Part shown: positions 45,727-58,067 of the stretch, piece by piece
How positions within the stretch are numbered: the first letter of the stretch is position 1
Layout: the number at the start of each line of letters is the position of its first letter
Source of the DNA: Antitrichia curtipendula
Taxonomy: Eukaryota; Streptophyta; Bryopsida; Hypnales; Leucodontaceae
Assembly: GCA_951230915.1 (NCBI GenBank)
Contig: OX579633.1
Span: forward strand, 27,748,574-27,812,573
Length of the DNA stretch: 64,000 nt
Reading direction: 5' to 3'
Translations under genes and position numbers: made by a program
Notes under the pieces: model-generated
What the model was told of the DNA's origin: nothing
The model's input: the letters and a program-made list of their open reading frames with translations, nothing else
Databases searched by the model: none

Positions 45727-46106
45727 ATTTCTACAACTTTCAAAAAGGATATAATCCCTTCACAAAAACTCAACCATTCATTCGGTGTTTCTCAAAACAT
45801 ACATAAATCTATATCCCGATTCCTGCACTCTACCAAAAACCTCCATACGAGCTGCCTATGAGATAGTATAGAGTCTCTCCCTTCTAACTGAAGGACGTAG
45901 TGTTGGTGTAACTCTCATCATCCAGTGGATTTCAAGTGGGAACCAAGATGAACAAACTCTTTATTCATGCCACTCCAACTAAGGTTGGAGTTCTTCTTCT
46001 TCTCCTTCTTCGTCTTAACTGCAGTTGCCTCAACTAAAACTAGTGTGAACGGCGGTAATTGTGTTTCCAGTGACAGTCCTTTAATTTGTAGCCAAAGTCA
46101 ATTTTA

Positions 46107-47597
46107 TCATGGGCAAAAGACCACTTCGTAGTTGCTGCCAGTGCTGCAACCGTAGCCCGCATTCGACACGTCCGTGGAATATGAGGAATAAGCATCGGGG
46201 CAGGCCTTTGCAAATTGCATAGTTCCAGGGGTGGCAACGTTGCCAGGCTCGTCGGTGTTATAGCAACCATCTCCAGGTGGGCCTGTGGGCTTGTTTGGAG
46301 GCTGGCAAAAGCTGTCCAGGTCAGAAATCGTGCAGCTAGGGCTCCCACAATGCGTACCACTGGGTTGGTCTCCATTCACAAAAGAAGTGACGTTGATCTG
46401 CATAGGCAGATTGTAGACGTTCTGCATGCAGCACCCAACCGTACCAGCCACTAATTAGTACTGAGATGGGCAATTTCGTTAAAATGGCATATTCCGTATG
46501 CCATTTTCAGAGCGGACACTTTGAACTGCGAAAGTGACATCTATGAGGGGTGTAGACTACATAAATCTTTGTCTTATATAGATTTCAGAAATCTAACACT
46601 AATGTACATTTCAAATCGTGCGGTCTGAACTTTGAAAGCAACATCTATGACTATTGTAGATTTCAGACATCTATAAGTGGTTTAGATTTCAGAAATCTAG
46701 GACAGTTGAACATTTCAAAGTGGCCGCTCTGAACTATGAAAACTGCCAAAGTTACGGAATTTCGCCATTTTAAAGAAAAAACTCAGAGTTTTTTCTAATC
46801 AGTTGTTTGTACACTGAAAAACAGAATATCACATCATGAAAGTTCGATTACAGGATTGGCTAATATTACGTTTTCTGATGTCAATCTAAAACTAAATCAA
46901 CATTACCTGAACATCAACTTACACTGGTATAGTAAGTTAGATTAACATGAACTACTTTAGCTTAAATAATCGAATGCTAGTGTTAATGGAAGTTTCTAAA
47001 ATGAGAGCTAGGGATTTAGTTGAAGGTCAGGATAACCCTCATTACCACAACGCTCACGTCATAAGAGTCCTGGCCATTGCTGCTGATGGTGAACTCAGCC
47101 AGATCTGCTTGAAGCTTGGCCTTGTTTCCTAGAACTGGATCACCACTATCACCTGGGAATCCCCAAATTACACCTGTCCAGACAGTACCCACGTCGAGAG
47201 GATGTGAGTCACCGTTGTTGAGTACGTAGCATTCGACGTCGCTGCCTTGAGCTTGATCACAAGCCGTAAGATTAAACGAGCACTGGTTGCGGACATTGAT
47301 TGTGGTGCCTGAAAGCCAGGTTGATGAGGTGCAAATTTGTCAATGACAGGCCTATGATTTCGGTAACTGGTGCTGAGACCATACATAAAGCATCATCAAT
47401 AAAGAAATGTAAATGAATGCCAACTGAAGTGTATCGATAGTGATTCTCGAGCTTTCCATGTACGCAGTGAGAATCTTCAAAAACAGAGATCAAAAAAAGT
47501 ATGTAAAGTTCACTCCATTACCTTGCACAGAGCTGCTGATTGCCAGCAGCGTGAGAACCATGGCTGGCAATCGGATTTTTGCCGACAAGTTGGCCAT
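46107..47597 (-). CDS. Thaumatin-like protein (PR-5 family), three exons
   Basis: Exons are 47,522-47,597, 47,046-47,308 and 46,107-46,421, with GT...AG introns; the first two exons sum to exactly 113 codons and the product is 217 residues. Exon 1 is a secretion signal (MANLSAKIRLPAMVLTLL...SSVQG). Exon 2 has the N-terminal thaumatin strands (TINVRNQCSFNLTAC, then LAEFTI and DSYDVSV). Exon 3 has NLPMQI, FCQPPNKPTGPPGD, ACPDAYSSYSTD and the family ending NYEVVFCP. Ten Cys remain in the mature part, as in small thaumatin-like proteins, against sixteen in the long type. The usual GRIWGR segment is VIWGFPGD here, so one acidic-cleft residue is missing. PR-5 proteins are secreted and often antifungal. 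A TATA box lies 149 bp upstream. Confidence 0.88.
46468..46783. mobile_element. MITE, copy 2, in intron 2 of the thaumatin-like gene
   Basis: The left end GGGCAATTTCGTTAAAATGG is mirrored by GAATTTCGCCATTTTAAAG near 46,757-46,775. It is related to the copy at 45,407. It starts 46 bp from the intron 2 acceptor and leaves both splice sites intact. Confidence 0.68.
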
Positions 47598-48240
47598 ATT
47601 GGTACAAGAAGTGCAGCTCGGAAACTTGATCTCCAATTCTCAATGGGAAGACGAACACAATGTACTAGTGGACTCAACCATGTGAATCTTAGTTCATATG
47701 CATGAAATGGATACAGATTCCAGCTGATGATTTGGAGCCTGTGTGTATTTATACTTGAGCTGCTCCTTAGTTCACGACGACATTTTACTTCACGAGGGTT
47801 AGCATTTGACTGATGACGGGGTGCCACGGATGCCACCTTTACTTCATGAAAGGTGCATCATCTCATGCTCTCAGCATTCACACCTTACTCATAGAGATGA
47901 TCGATGTAACATTTGAGACAACATTTTTTTTCTTTTTTGATGCAAATTAAAGTACGTATTCATTCATTGCAAAAAGGAGAGTGCAACCCACAAGTCACCG
48001 GCGTATAGGAACCCAACTCTAGAGAGTGACAACTTTTTCTTTACGGGAGGATCCAACGTGACTACGGAAGGGCTTTTGAACTTCGGGAGAAGCCAACTAC
48101 ATGCTGAGTTGCCAAGTCTCGTGCTCGAAGACTTTAGTATTTCTACCAACGGAAATCGCCCCAAAAAATGAGCAATCGAAAGAATTACCAATGTTTCCTG
48201 ACTTTGTGGAATCTACGGGGACTTTTCTTCCCGAAGAGGC
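47418..48240. repeat. Source or partner copy of the 40,030-40,880 duplication
   Basis: Contains exon 1, promoter and upstream region of the thaumatin-like gene. It matches 40,030-40,880, including the far upstream block GGAGGATCCAACGTGACTAC. Confidence 0.85.
47746..47753 (-). promoter_or_regulatory. TATA box of the thaumatin-like gene
   Basis: TATAAATA on the minus strand (AAGTATAAATACACAC), 149 bp before the ATG. The same box is preserved in the duplicated fragment at 40,344-40,351. Confidence 0.75.
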
Positions 48241-48689
48241 AGTGCTGTTATCTGACTTGAGGGGATTCAGAGGACCTGACTCGAGCTTTCCAAGCCAGTT
48301 GAAGCTTCAAATCCAAATTTCTTGTGCTTGCTTGCGGATGAAGGAATTGTACGTCTGTGGATGTAATTACCTTTTGGTGCTCCGCGCTTCACAACCAGGA
48401 CACCACAACGAAGACAAGACATATCGCCACTGATTGCTTTATGCCAGATTCACCAAATGAATTCCCCTTCTGTTCTTAGTCCTTAGCTTGTGCTGAGGCT
48501 CTTTTAAGGGATTTCCTTGTCTCAGTTGCGCACCGTTGGCCGCTTCAGAGTCCTTTTGGATTTGGTCATATATCTCTGACTTTTGTAGCGGTATACCTGA
48601 TAAGTGGGATTCTTCATGACAAAGACCAATGATCTGGATCGAACTCAGTAAGGGAGGAAGGTATTCCACAATATACGGAAATACCAGGA
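48241..48689. other. Unassigned spacer
   Basis: No gene or repeat was recognised. Confidence 0.45.
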
Positions 48690-49480
48690 AGCAGGCACAC
48701 CGGACTTTCTTGGAATTCCCTCCGACTAATTTGGAGATTCTGCAGTTTTTCCCTGCAAGTTTCTCCTAGTTTTCATATTTCCCTGTGTTCTAATGTCACC
48801 ATGGAGGGATCTTCAAAGAATTCCTATACAAGAAAAAACCATGGATTTTCTTTGCAAGTATTTCATAAATTTTCTCCAAATTCCTTGTGCAAAATTCAAA
48901 TTAGTAGACTTTGTATGCATTTTACATTTCAATGTTTTTTCCACCTGATATTTGGTAGATTTTAGAAGATGAAATTGTCCCATATTAATTGTCAAGGGTA
49001 CGGTGAGGTTGGACACATAAGACTTGTAAACTGTCATGTAATCTCCAAAGTAATGAATTCCATTGATTTCACAGTAATCTAATTTTTCTTTAGTGTTCGT
49101 ACAATCTAAGAAATTTTGAAATGTGCAAATCTGAAATGTACAAATTTTGAAATGTACAGATCAATAAAATTTGAAATTCAGTATCTACATTTCCGTCAGA
49201 TTTCAGCTTTCAAAATCTATAAATTGTATTGACTATGCAAGTTAAAATCTACATTAAGCTTGGATTTTGGAGGCATAAATCTACATTCTGAAATATTAAA
49301 TTTCACAAATTCAGTAGATTTGGAGGTGGGGACATCACTGAAAAATGCACAAATCACCCCCTAAAAAATGCACAAAATTCCCTGTCTCACATTTCCCTGT
49401 GAGAGCTACATTCCCTGTGTACTTGAAAAAAGGCCAAAAAACTAAATTCTCAGAGGGGATTTTTGTTATAGTGCCTACAG
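48690..49480. repeat. Dispersed repeat, copy 2
   Basis: Counterpart of 43,860-44,740 in the same orientation. The right end TTTTTGTTATAGTG near 49,463-49,474 would read CACTATAACAAAAA on the other strand, a CACTA-like terminus; a matching left end was not found. Confidence 0.65.
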
Positions 49481-51079
49481 AGAACATTGAAAATGTTTCT
49501 TGTGAGGGAGTTCTTCTTTACCTCGGAGACTCTGACGATTTGGCCATATGTTGTACTTCTCCGGCTGTCATACCGCTTTTTCGGAATTTGGTCGTCGATA
49601 GTATAGATCAGATCTTTGTCCCGTCGATTGAGGATTGAATCCCTGTCCTGTAATGAGTCTGCTTGCCACTGTCTCGAGGTTTGATTGTTTGAAGGAGAAA
49701 TACCGGATTTCAAGCTGCACCATTGCAAAAAAACTATGACTGGATAGACCGAGATTTCAAGGCTCGTGCCTCGAAATGTGCGAAGGTCGTGCAAATAGTT
49801 ACCAATGTAATGAAAGGGATGTTAGTACGTGATTGACTTCTTGGGTTCCTTGCTTGACACATGGAAATTGAAAATTTGGGGAGAAATTCTTACAACTTTC
49901 TGAGTTCTCTCCTCCACCTCCAATTGCTCTAAAAATGAACTAAAGTTTCTGGAAAACACTTAAAAGTACCTTCAAATGTGAATCACACTCATGAAATTGA
50001 TTTTGTTTCTATCCCAAAAATTTGCTTTACCACAAATTTGAAGAATCTTGAGAATTGTTATAGTATGAAAAATTTAACAAGCTGCACACAAAAATTTAAT
50101 ATGCTCTGTCTCTACAAAAGGAGGATCCCAGATTAGAAGTGTGAAAAGAAATGAAGCCTTATAAAATTGTAAATGATCATGTTTAAGCAAAGTGAAGAAT
50201 TGACAATGCTCTACAAAAACATTCACAAAATTTAATTTGACAACAATATGAGGCCATGGATTCTATTCCCCTAAACACTCAAACCCTAAGATGGATGAAC
50301 ATTGATATTTTGATAAAACTCATTAAAAAATAAGGTGAATTTTAAGGGAACTCATCTAACACAATGTACTGAAAAGTGGCTGTCACTCTTCGTTTGTGAT
50401 TCAGTACCCCCCCCTCTATAAGAAAAATCAAGAGCCATTGATTTGATTTTTTTTTTAAATGCCCCTTCTCCAACTGCCGTTGAAATCTTGAAAATCACAA
50501 GTCATTGATGTCCATCAAATACAGATAGAGGATACGATATAGGATATGAATACAGATATAATATATGGATATAAAATACAAAATAATATACAGATATAGA
50601 ATACAATAAAGGATATAGATACACATACATAGGATACGGATACAAATATAGGGAAATTTGTCCAATATTGATTGTAGTGAGTTTGGTTTCTGAAAATTAC
50701 AAGTAGCTTGGGGGGGAGGGAAGGGGAGGGAGAGGATGGAGTTGATTGATTTAATTATTTTTTGAAAATGGGGGGAGAGGGATGGGTGGGTAACTAATTA
50801 TTTTTTTAATTAAATTTTTTTTTGGGTGCGTTGTAACACAGTTTGTCACAATGCCAATGCACCTAAAAGGGGCATTAACTGCCTACAACACTGCCTACAC
50901 TATAATTTGAAGTTGAATGCCTTAAATGTCACATCATGTCATAACTCATAACATGCATTATTTGAACTCCATAAAATATTTGAGAGTTATGAGTTTTAAA
51001 AGCACAATTTTTGGTATAACCCAAACCAAGAGAAGGTTCTCACAGATTTTTATATTTGGATTGTATACATCTTATGTAA
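49481..51079. other. AT-rich DNA with a GATATA-rich tract
   Basis: No gene was recognised. At about 50,516-50,660 words such as GGATATAGATACA and ATACAGATATA repeat irregularly, a decayed microsatellite. At 50,705-50,790 there are purine-rich GGGGAGGG runs. Confidence 0.5.
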
Positions 51080-51811
51080 GGGTGAATGCAAGAAACACTT
51101 GTACTATTTCTTGTCACAAGCTAAGTGCTGATCTGTTTTTTGGCCATAACTTTTGCATTTTTTCTCGAAATGACTCAAGATTTCTAGAGAAGGTACTCAT
51201 GTCTATCATACACCTTACATAATTTTTTCATAATTTTCAAAAATGTTTTAATATTGAAACAGTATTAGTGATTAAATGTCACAAATGAGATTTGGAGGTT
51301 TTTAGTACTAAGGAGTACCTTTTTTTAATGATTTTGAGATGAAATTTGGACGAGATGGTCTTCTAGTAGACTTACATCTCTCCAGATGAGGGATTTTGAA
51401 AAAAGTTATTTTTATGTAGTGTGGAAGTCTACAAAAAGAGCTTCTTTCTGCTTGAATTTTGAAACATATAAAATATTATTTTGGTGTTTTTTCTGGTGAA
51501 TGACCATCTCCATAGAATTGTTGCAAATGGCCACTTTTTATTTTTTGTATTTACTTATTTATAATATTTTTTCAAAATTAAAACATGAAGGTATGTATTT
51601 TCTTGAGGTTTGACGCTTTTTAAGTTCTCCTACTTAGAGAATTTTTCTATCAATTTCCTTTGGTGAATACCTTCATCTTAGAGGTGTATACATTGTTCAT
51701 ATTTTTCAAATTTTTTTCAAATTAATTTTCTAATTTTAAAGTACTCTAGAAAAAGTCATGAGTACTGTAGTAAAACGCAACAAATAGTACAGGCGTTTCT
51801 TGCATTCACCC
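51080..51811. mobile_element. TIR transposon, non-autonomous, 732 bp
   Basis: The left end GGGTGAATGCAAGAAACACT at 51,080 is repeated inverted at the right end (…GCATTCACCC, ending 51,811), with about 34 bp of terminal inverted repeat and few mismatches. GTAA flanks both ends and is a possible 4-bp target duplication. There is no coding capacity. The superfamily is not clear from the ends. Confidence 0.75.
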
Positions 51812-52366
51812 GTAACCAATATCTAGATTTTTATAACACTCTTTAGTCCAAATGTAAGTGTTTCATTTTAGTCAATGTTGATTATGTGCATAACTTACAA
51901 ACACTTCATATGCAGTGAAGGCCCTTGTGTTGAGGTGAAATTTGAACCAAATGAGCCCAAAACTAAAGTTTTCTACCTATTTAGGAATAAATTTGCACTT
52001 TCATTGCCAGATCTACTTAAAGTGACAATCAAATATTGTATAATTTTAGAGAGGCTATATGAATTGGTTTTAAAATTTTAAAAATTTTAAATTGTAGAAT
52101 GTATAAGTGTAATTCAAGTGTATCCAATGTCCATTACATATGTATCCCAAAAAAACATTTATAGTATCAAAAAAAATTCCAAAGCAAAAGGCTTTAAAAT
52201 TATGAGAAACTAACTTTACAAAGCTTGTCTTTTTTGCAAAGCTATCACCTCTACAATATGATAATTAGGAGAAACAAATTATTTCTAAAATAATATATTG
52301 CAAAAAATATATTATTTAAAAAGTATTTTTCTAAAAATTTTGACATTTGTTTTTTAAAATAGTTTT
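51812..52366. other. AT-rich intergenic DNA
   Basis: No gene or repeat was recognised. Confidence 0.5.
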
Positions 52367-52597
52367 TGCCAACCCTAACCATTAGATATGGCATTAGGAA
52401 CTAAGTATGATGATTTTCACTATTAGAATATAACACTAAGTATTTTTTCAAAAGCCACACTATTTTAATTTAGCACTAGTCATGTTGAAATATTATTATA
52501 TTGTACTAATTTCCATAAAAGAAAGGTTTGGTAGTACTAATCTTGTGTCATCACTAATAGGATAAATCAATATACTATTCCAATGGTTAGGTTTGAC
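52367..52597. mobile_element. Possible small MITE, 231 bp
   Basis: TGCCAACCCTAACCATTAGA on the left matches TGTCAAACCTAACCATTGGA read from the right end on the minus strand, about 17 of 20 positions. No target duplication was seen. Confidence 0.45.
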
Positions 52598-53477
52598 ATT
52601 CCTTGACAAACAAATAGTTAAAGTTTCTAAATGTGGTTTGGCAAATGCATAAGTTTAAAATTACTTGTTTCGTTTGATACAATGTTTAAAAAAACAATAA
52701 TAGTCCAAATTTTTTTTCATTTATTTCAAAAAAAAAAATTTCCAATCTTGACAATTGAATATAGTACTAAAGGTAATACTTGCGTAAAACATAATGGAAA
52801 TGAAATTCATGGATTTTTTGAACTATGGGTGAATTTATAAAAAAATGGTCCCTCTCCTAAATTTTGTGGGCAATACCAGGCTAGTTTCTATGTATTTTGG
52901 GCTTGTGCTACATGGTCCTTTTTATTACAAATCTACAAGCATGTAGAACTTTGAAAAAGTATTTTGGATAGACTTTTGAGTTTTTTGAACAAGTAAAAAT
53001 TTGGGGACCTATTTATTGGCTAGTGTTGCCATCTAAAGGCACTAGGTTTGTCTATAGGGATGAAAGATCCCTTTACATAGTATACGTCTAAGCATGTGCT
53101 CATTATGGTGTACATTAGGTGGTTTTGTGCAAAGTGTTCTTCAGATTATTTGTAATCTTGTACATGTATATGAAATCAAAATTTGTGTATAAATTCAAAA
53201 GTGCAACATATTTGAAATATGTAAGTTTGAATAAAAATCTCATTTACAGGTCTTACACACTGCAAATGTAGGTACAAAACATTTGGATGTATAAGTAATT
53301 TTAAAGCTTATACAATTTTGCCCCAAATAGATGCAAATTTTTTGGAACCTACATAGTAACTTATAAGGTCCACAAAGAACCAGCGGCTAATTCAAAGTTA
53401 GCCGGTTGTAATTTGAAAACTGTAGACATCTAAGTTTTAACAACTTGTCTTTATGTGTTTTTATTGGCTTTTGCAAT
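52598..53477. other. AT-rich intergenic DNA
   Basis: No gene or repeat was recognised. Confidence 0.5.
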
Positions 53478-55245
53478 AGACAATTTGTTTCCTTTCAGTT
53501 TTGAAGTGTCAAATTAATAAACAATCCATATAAATGTAATAAAGGTATAAAAGTAGATTTAAAAGAAGACAATTTTGTTGGATTGGAAGGGTGGCAAATA
53601 GGCTTAGTGTCTTTAAAATCAAAACTTGGACGAGTTGTCAGGTAGCCTTTGAGGATATTTAGCCAAAGTCAAGTGTTCTAAGTTTTCAATTCATGTCAAA
53701 GTCTATTTGTTGTATATGGCTCATTGAAGATTTGTGTTAATATATTCCTTCAATCAATTTCTCTTATCAAATTATTGTAATTGTGAATTTGTAATCTTGT
53801 GTATCGAATTGGCTTTTGTGTGATGGACAAATTGTTGTTGTGTGATGAGTTTGTGAAAGTAGAAATTCTAGTTTATTATCAAGTCATGAATTAAGTTTAT
53901 TTGTAGGGCCCTAGATGGAGAATTTGTCCAAGAGTGCACTTTTAGAGTATTGTAAGTTGTGTTAGATGTGAGGCAAATTGATCAAGAAAATGTAGCAAGT
54001 CTAGGAGGGACTGTAGATAGGCTTGCGGGGTCGACGAGGAGGTCAAGGCAAGTTTCAAAGATAAATTATTTGGCAAGATGAGTTTCTTTGCTTATTAAAA
54101 ACGATTAAAGAGGAAATTAATTGAAAGTGCAGTAATTGCTGTTATATGTTTGTAATTGATTGTGTTAGCGCTAGTTGTATTAATGTCAAAATGTTGTGTC
54201 TAAGCAATTAGCCTTATGTTGTGCTTACTGGAAGATTAATTGTTGCCTATTTGTCAAAGAAGATGTATGAAACAATTCCATCACCATAGTTGCTCGTTCA
54301 AATTCAATGTAGAATATTTCACTTAGATTAGTTGTGTATGTTGAGATCAATTTGTGAGAATAAAATAAAATTTAGATGCAAAATCATGAATGTCAAACCG
54401 TCATACCGTATTGAATAAATTGTGTCTAAAGTAAAGTCAAATTGCCTTGTGTGTTATGGAAATAGATTGCTAAATTAATTAAAAGTCCAATTGCCTATGT
54501 AATGGAAAGAATGATTTTATTTTGAAATTGTGGTCCACCATCCACGGCAAGACTGTTTGTTGTCTATTTGATAGTATTTTGTACTATCATAAGTTAAAAA
54601 ATGTACTTATCATGAGTTGATAAATTGTAAATCTATTTGTCTGGCAAGATTAAAGACCAATCACTATAATTTTGTATTTGTGTCATTGTTGAAATCCAAA
54701 TCTAGAATGTGTGGTTGAAAGAAAAATTGCCTAAATTCCTATACAATATAATAGGTTGGTAGAATCAAATTGGCAAACATATTATGTATATAGTCTTAAG
54801 TGATTGTACATGGAATAGTCAAGTTGTCCATAAGATGAATAAATTGTGTGAGTGATTCATCATAGAAAAAAGTTCTCAAATTGCATGAATTATATTGAGC
54901 TTATTAAATATTGTAGTTTAAGTCAAATTGTCCAAATTGTGAATTAACTGCGGGAATGAATGATTTAAAACAACGTCTAATATTTCCAAAATCAAATTGT
55001 CAAGTTTGTTGTCATTCATTATTGGATTGAATTGCTTAAGTAGTGTCGTATGTATAACTAGTTGGTTATTGAGACGCTATAATTCTTGTGACAAATTGAT
55101 TAGAACTAGTTAAGCTTAAATTGAGAAAATAATGAAAGAACTGATTTTCAAGCAATTTGGCATTTTATTCCTTGAAATCATTTTGGAACCCCATCTACGG
55201 ATCAAGTGACTTTAGACATGTAAAACAATAGACAAATTGCCCTTT
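53478..55245. repeat. Region enriched in CAAATTG / CAATTTG words
   Basis: About twelve copies of this 7-mer (either strand), mostly in GTCAAATTGCC or GACAAATTG contexts, occur here at irregular spacing. I found no gene and no terminal repeats. AT-rich composition raises the chance expectation, so this is weaker than the other motif regions. Confidence 0.4.
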
Positions 55246-57119
55246 CCCATAAATGAACCCCTATACTAGTATCCTTGGGTTTTGTCCTAGGGTAGGAAAA
55301 ATCCAATTTACAAAAACATAGGCAAAAAATTGAAAAAAAAATCTAACTAATTTCATTTTTAAGTAAAAAATTTATAGAAAAAATAACCAAACTCGGCACT
55401 TATAAAACCAGTTGAATATAGGAATTGGAAGAAATTAGCTAGTAACACTAAAAAACTTCACGGACATTGTAATTTAGCCATGCTACAAAAAATTTAAGTC
55501 CATTGAACCAAACGTTCCTCTATTAATACTTCATTGGTAGCAATTTCACCTTACTTACAACTTATTGAGATTAATAATGAACTGTTACAATCCACCCTAC
55601 TTTTATTATGCTTAGAGACTTTATCGACGACATCTTTTATGAGGGTATTGCACAAATTGAATTATACATCCTCCAGCACCTTAAGACTATCAATGGCATT
55701 AATTCATAAACTCCTTGCACCCAAGATACATTCCCTCAGACTCACAATACACATGGCAAGGCGGTGAAACTATATACATTTCACATTCATTGATGATTTC
55801 TACTCAAATCAAACCACACAAGTTACATCATATACACATGTGGACTCAACAAACCTCTAACCATTTTCCAATAAAGCAATAATTTTACACATCCCCCAAA
55901 ACATTCTATTCACACAACACTTTCTGCTCAACCTACCAAACAATTGCTTCACCTACTCCAACCCATAGCATCAACCAACCTTGAAAAATTCAAAACTTCT
56001 TACATGGTACAAAATGCACACATAGTTCCAACCTCAGAAAACAACCCTAAAACACCCATCTCTCAATAGAAGTTAATAAAAAATTTCTTGCAATGTAATT
56101 AACATTGTTACAAGGATCAAACCACATTCAAAGGTACCATTGGGATTATTTTACTAGGACAGGACTAGAATATTTTTTTGAAGTTTTATAGCTCTAAATT
56201 ACTTTGATGTTGTTATTTTTAATAAATTTATAGATAAATAGTATTGCAATGCATCCTTTTAATAAGTTGGAGAAAACATTTCATAAGTAAAATCCTCAAA
56301 AGGACATAAATGAGTAGCTACAAAACTAAATTTAGTGTGTATATTATAATATAGCACTTTAGAAGGATTTTCTTATTTAATTTTTTTATATTTTTCAAGT
56401 ATACAACTATGTAGAAGAGTTTTTAGTGACTAAATCTTGGACACAAAATATAATAGTTTTTTAATTAATTAATTGATTTTTGATAAATTATTGATTTATT
56501 TTTAAAAAAAATTAGACATTCAATTCTAAAAATAGCTTACATAGGGCATAGGGACCTTGAAGTGAATATTATACATATTTTTTGCCTTAACACAATCATC
56601 ATTTAAATATTTTTTATATTAAAAAAGACATTCAGATGTTTTTACTTCTGAATATTATAGAAAATAAAAAATTATTCAAATTATAGCAAAAGATTCCCTT
56701 TTAACTCTATCATATAATTATGTGTACATGATTTTCTTTTGGATTCAGTCACATTATTGTTCATCAGAAATTAGACCCCTTTTCTGGCATTGAAAAACCT
56801 AATTAATTGAAATTTGAACTTCAATTGGAACTATAATAAAGATTTTTTGATTTTTTGATGAATAAAAAAATAATAATAATACGCTTAACATGATTTAAAA
56901 TAATAGTCAAAAACGACTAAAGAACGTATAATTAAAAGATTAGCATTAAGAAAAATAGCTAAAAAGAAGTTACATTGCAAATTTTAGTGGGCTTGACCTT
57001 TTGTGGTACCTTTGAGCATGATTTGACTTACAAGCAGTTATGACTAAAATCTCCATGATACTTGTGCCACCTCGCTACCACCACTAGTATCAGCCAAAGC
57101 CTCCTTCTAAGGAGATTAT
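55246..57119. other. AT-rich intergenic DNA
   Basis: No gene was recognised. A phrase near 55,255-55,300 (CCCCTATACTA then GGGTTTTGTCC) resembles 61,378-61,410, so part of this is an old dispersed repeat. Confidence 0.45.
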
Positions 57120-57123
57120 TTAA

Positions 57124-58067
57124 TCCCTAAAGCTCCTTGACTATGTTATCACAAAAAATGCTAAAACACTGTTATTTTTAGTACAAGTACCAAATTTTTG
57201 AAAAACATCATTTTTGGACACATATAACGGTAGCATCTTGTAGTATGCTAGATTGAGAAGATGCGGAAAAAATTTCAGAAATTTCTCACCTTGTAGATTG
57301 CAAGAAATTAGTGTTTGAAGTGACAAAAATCTTTTTTTGGTCCCTGCAAAAAACCAGGCAGCTACACTTCACAGGGTCACATTTGTATGGAAAAATGTTC
57401 AAAATGATGGTGCTTCTTTGGATTCATTCTTCAAGGCAATTTGCCTACATGCTTGAAAATTTGCAGATCATTTAGAGTTGTACAACATATAGGAAACAAA
57501 TTATAAGTAAAAAGATGTAGAGAATGATTCAAAATACAAAATTGTTAATAATTTATTTATGGAATTGTAAAATACCAATGCCAGTGGTTGCAATGTTGTA
57601 ATAAACAATCTGCATCCTATATTTTTTTATTTTTTTCCAAAAATATTGAAAATTGAGTAAAATAAAGGACTTCAAATTTTATTTTAGAATTTAGATTAGA
57701 AATTCCATAAATGCCCGCAAACTAAAACACCTCATAACTTTTGACTCATTGCTTTAAATAGAATAATTCAAAGCTTCCTTTGTATATTTAAATCTAAGAG
57801 ACCAAAGAGACCAGTTTCAAATTTCAAATTTTGAAAAAAGAGATTTTTTCAGATGTGCCTGGATTGCCAGAGTTGGAAAACAAACCACATATTAGGCCAT
57901 GATTTTTGTCCCACATTTCCAAATGACATGAAATTTAGGTCACATGAAAGATATTCTTTGTCCGCACCTTCTATTAAAATTTAGGCCAAAAATATGGAAA
58001 TATCTAGTCACATGTATTTGCCCAGAATTTTTATGTTGGCAAAAAATGGAGCTCAATCCTTTAGGGG
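57124..58067. mobile_element. TTAA-type MITE, 944 bp
   Basis: Intact TTAA copies flank it at 57,120-57,123 and 58,068-58,071. The left end is TCCCTAAAGCTCC and the right end, on the minus strand, is CCCCTAAAGGATTGAGCTCC. Internal blocks resemble 26,532-27,452 in the same orientation. No coding capacity. Confidence 0.72.
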
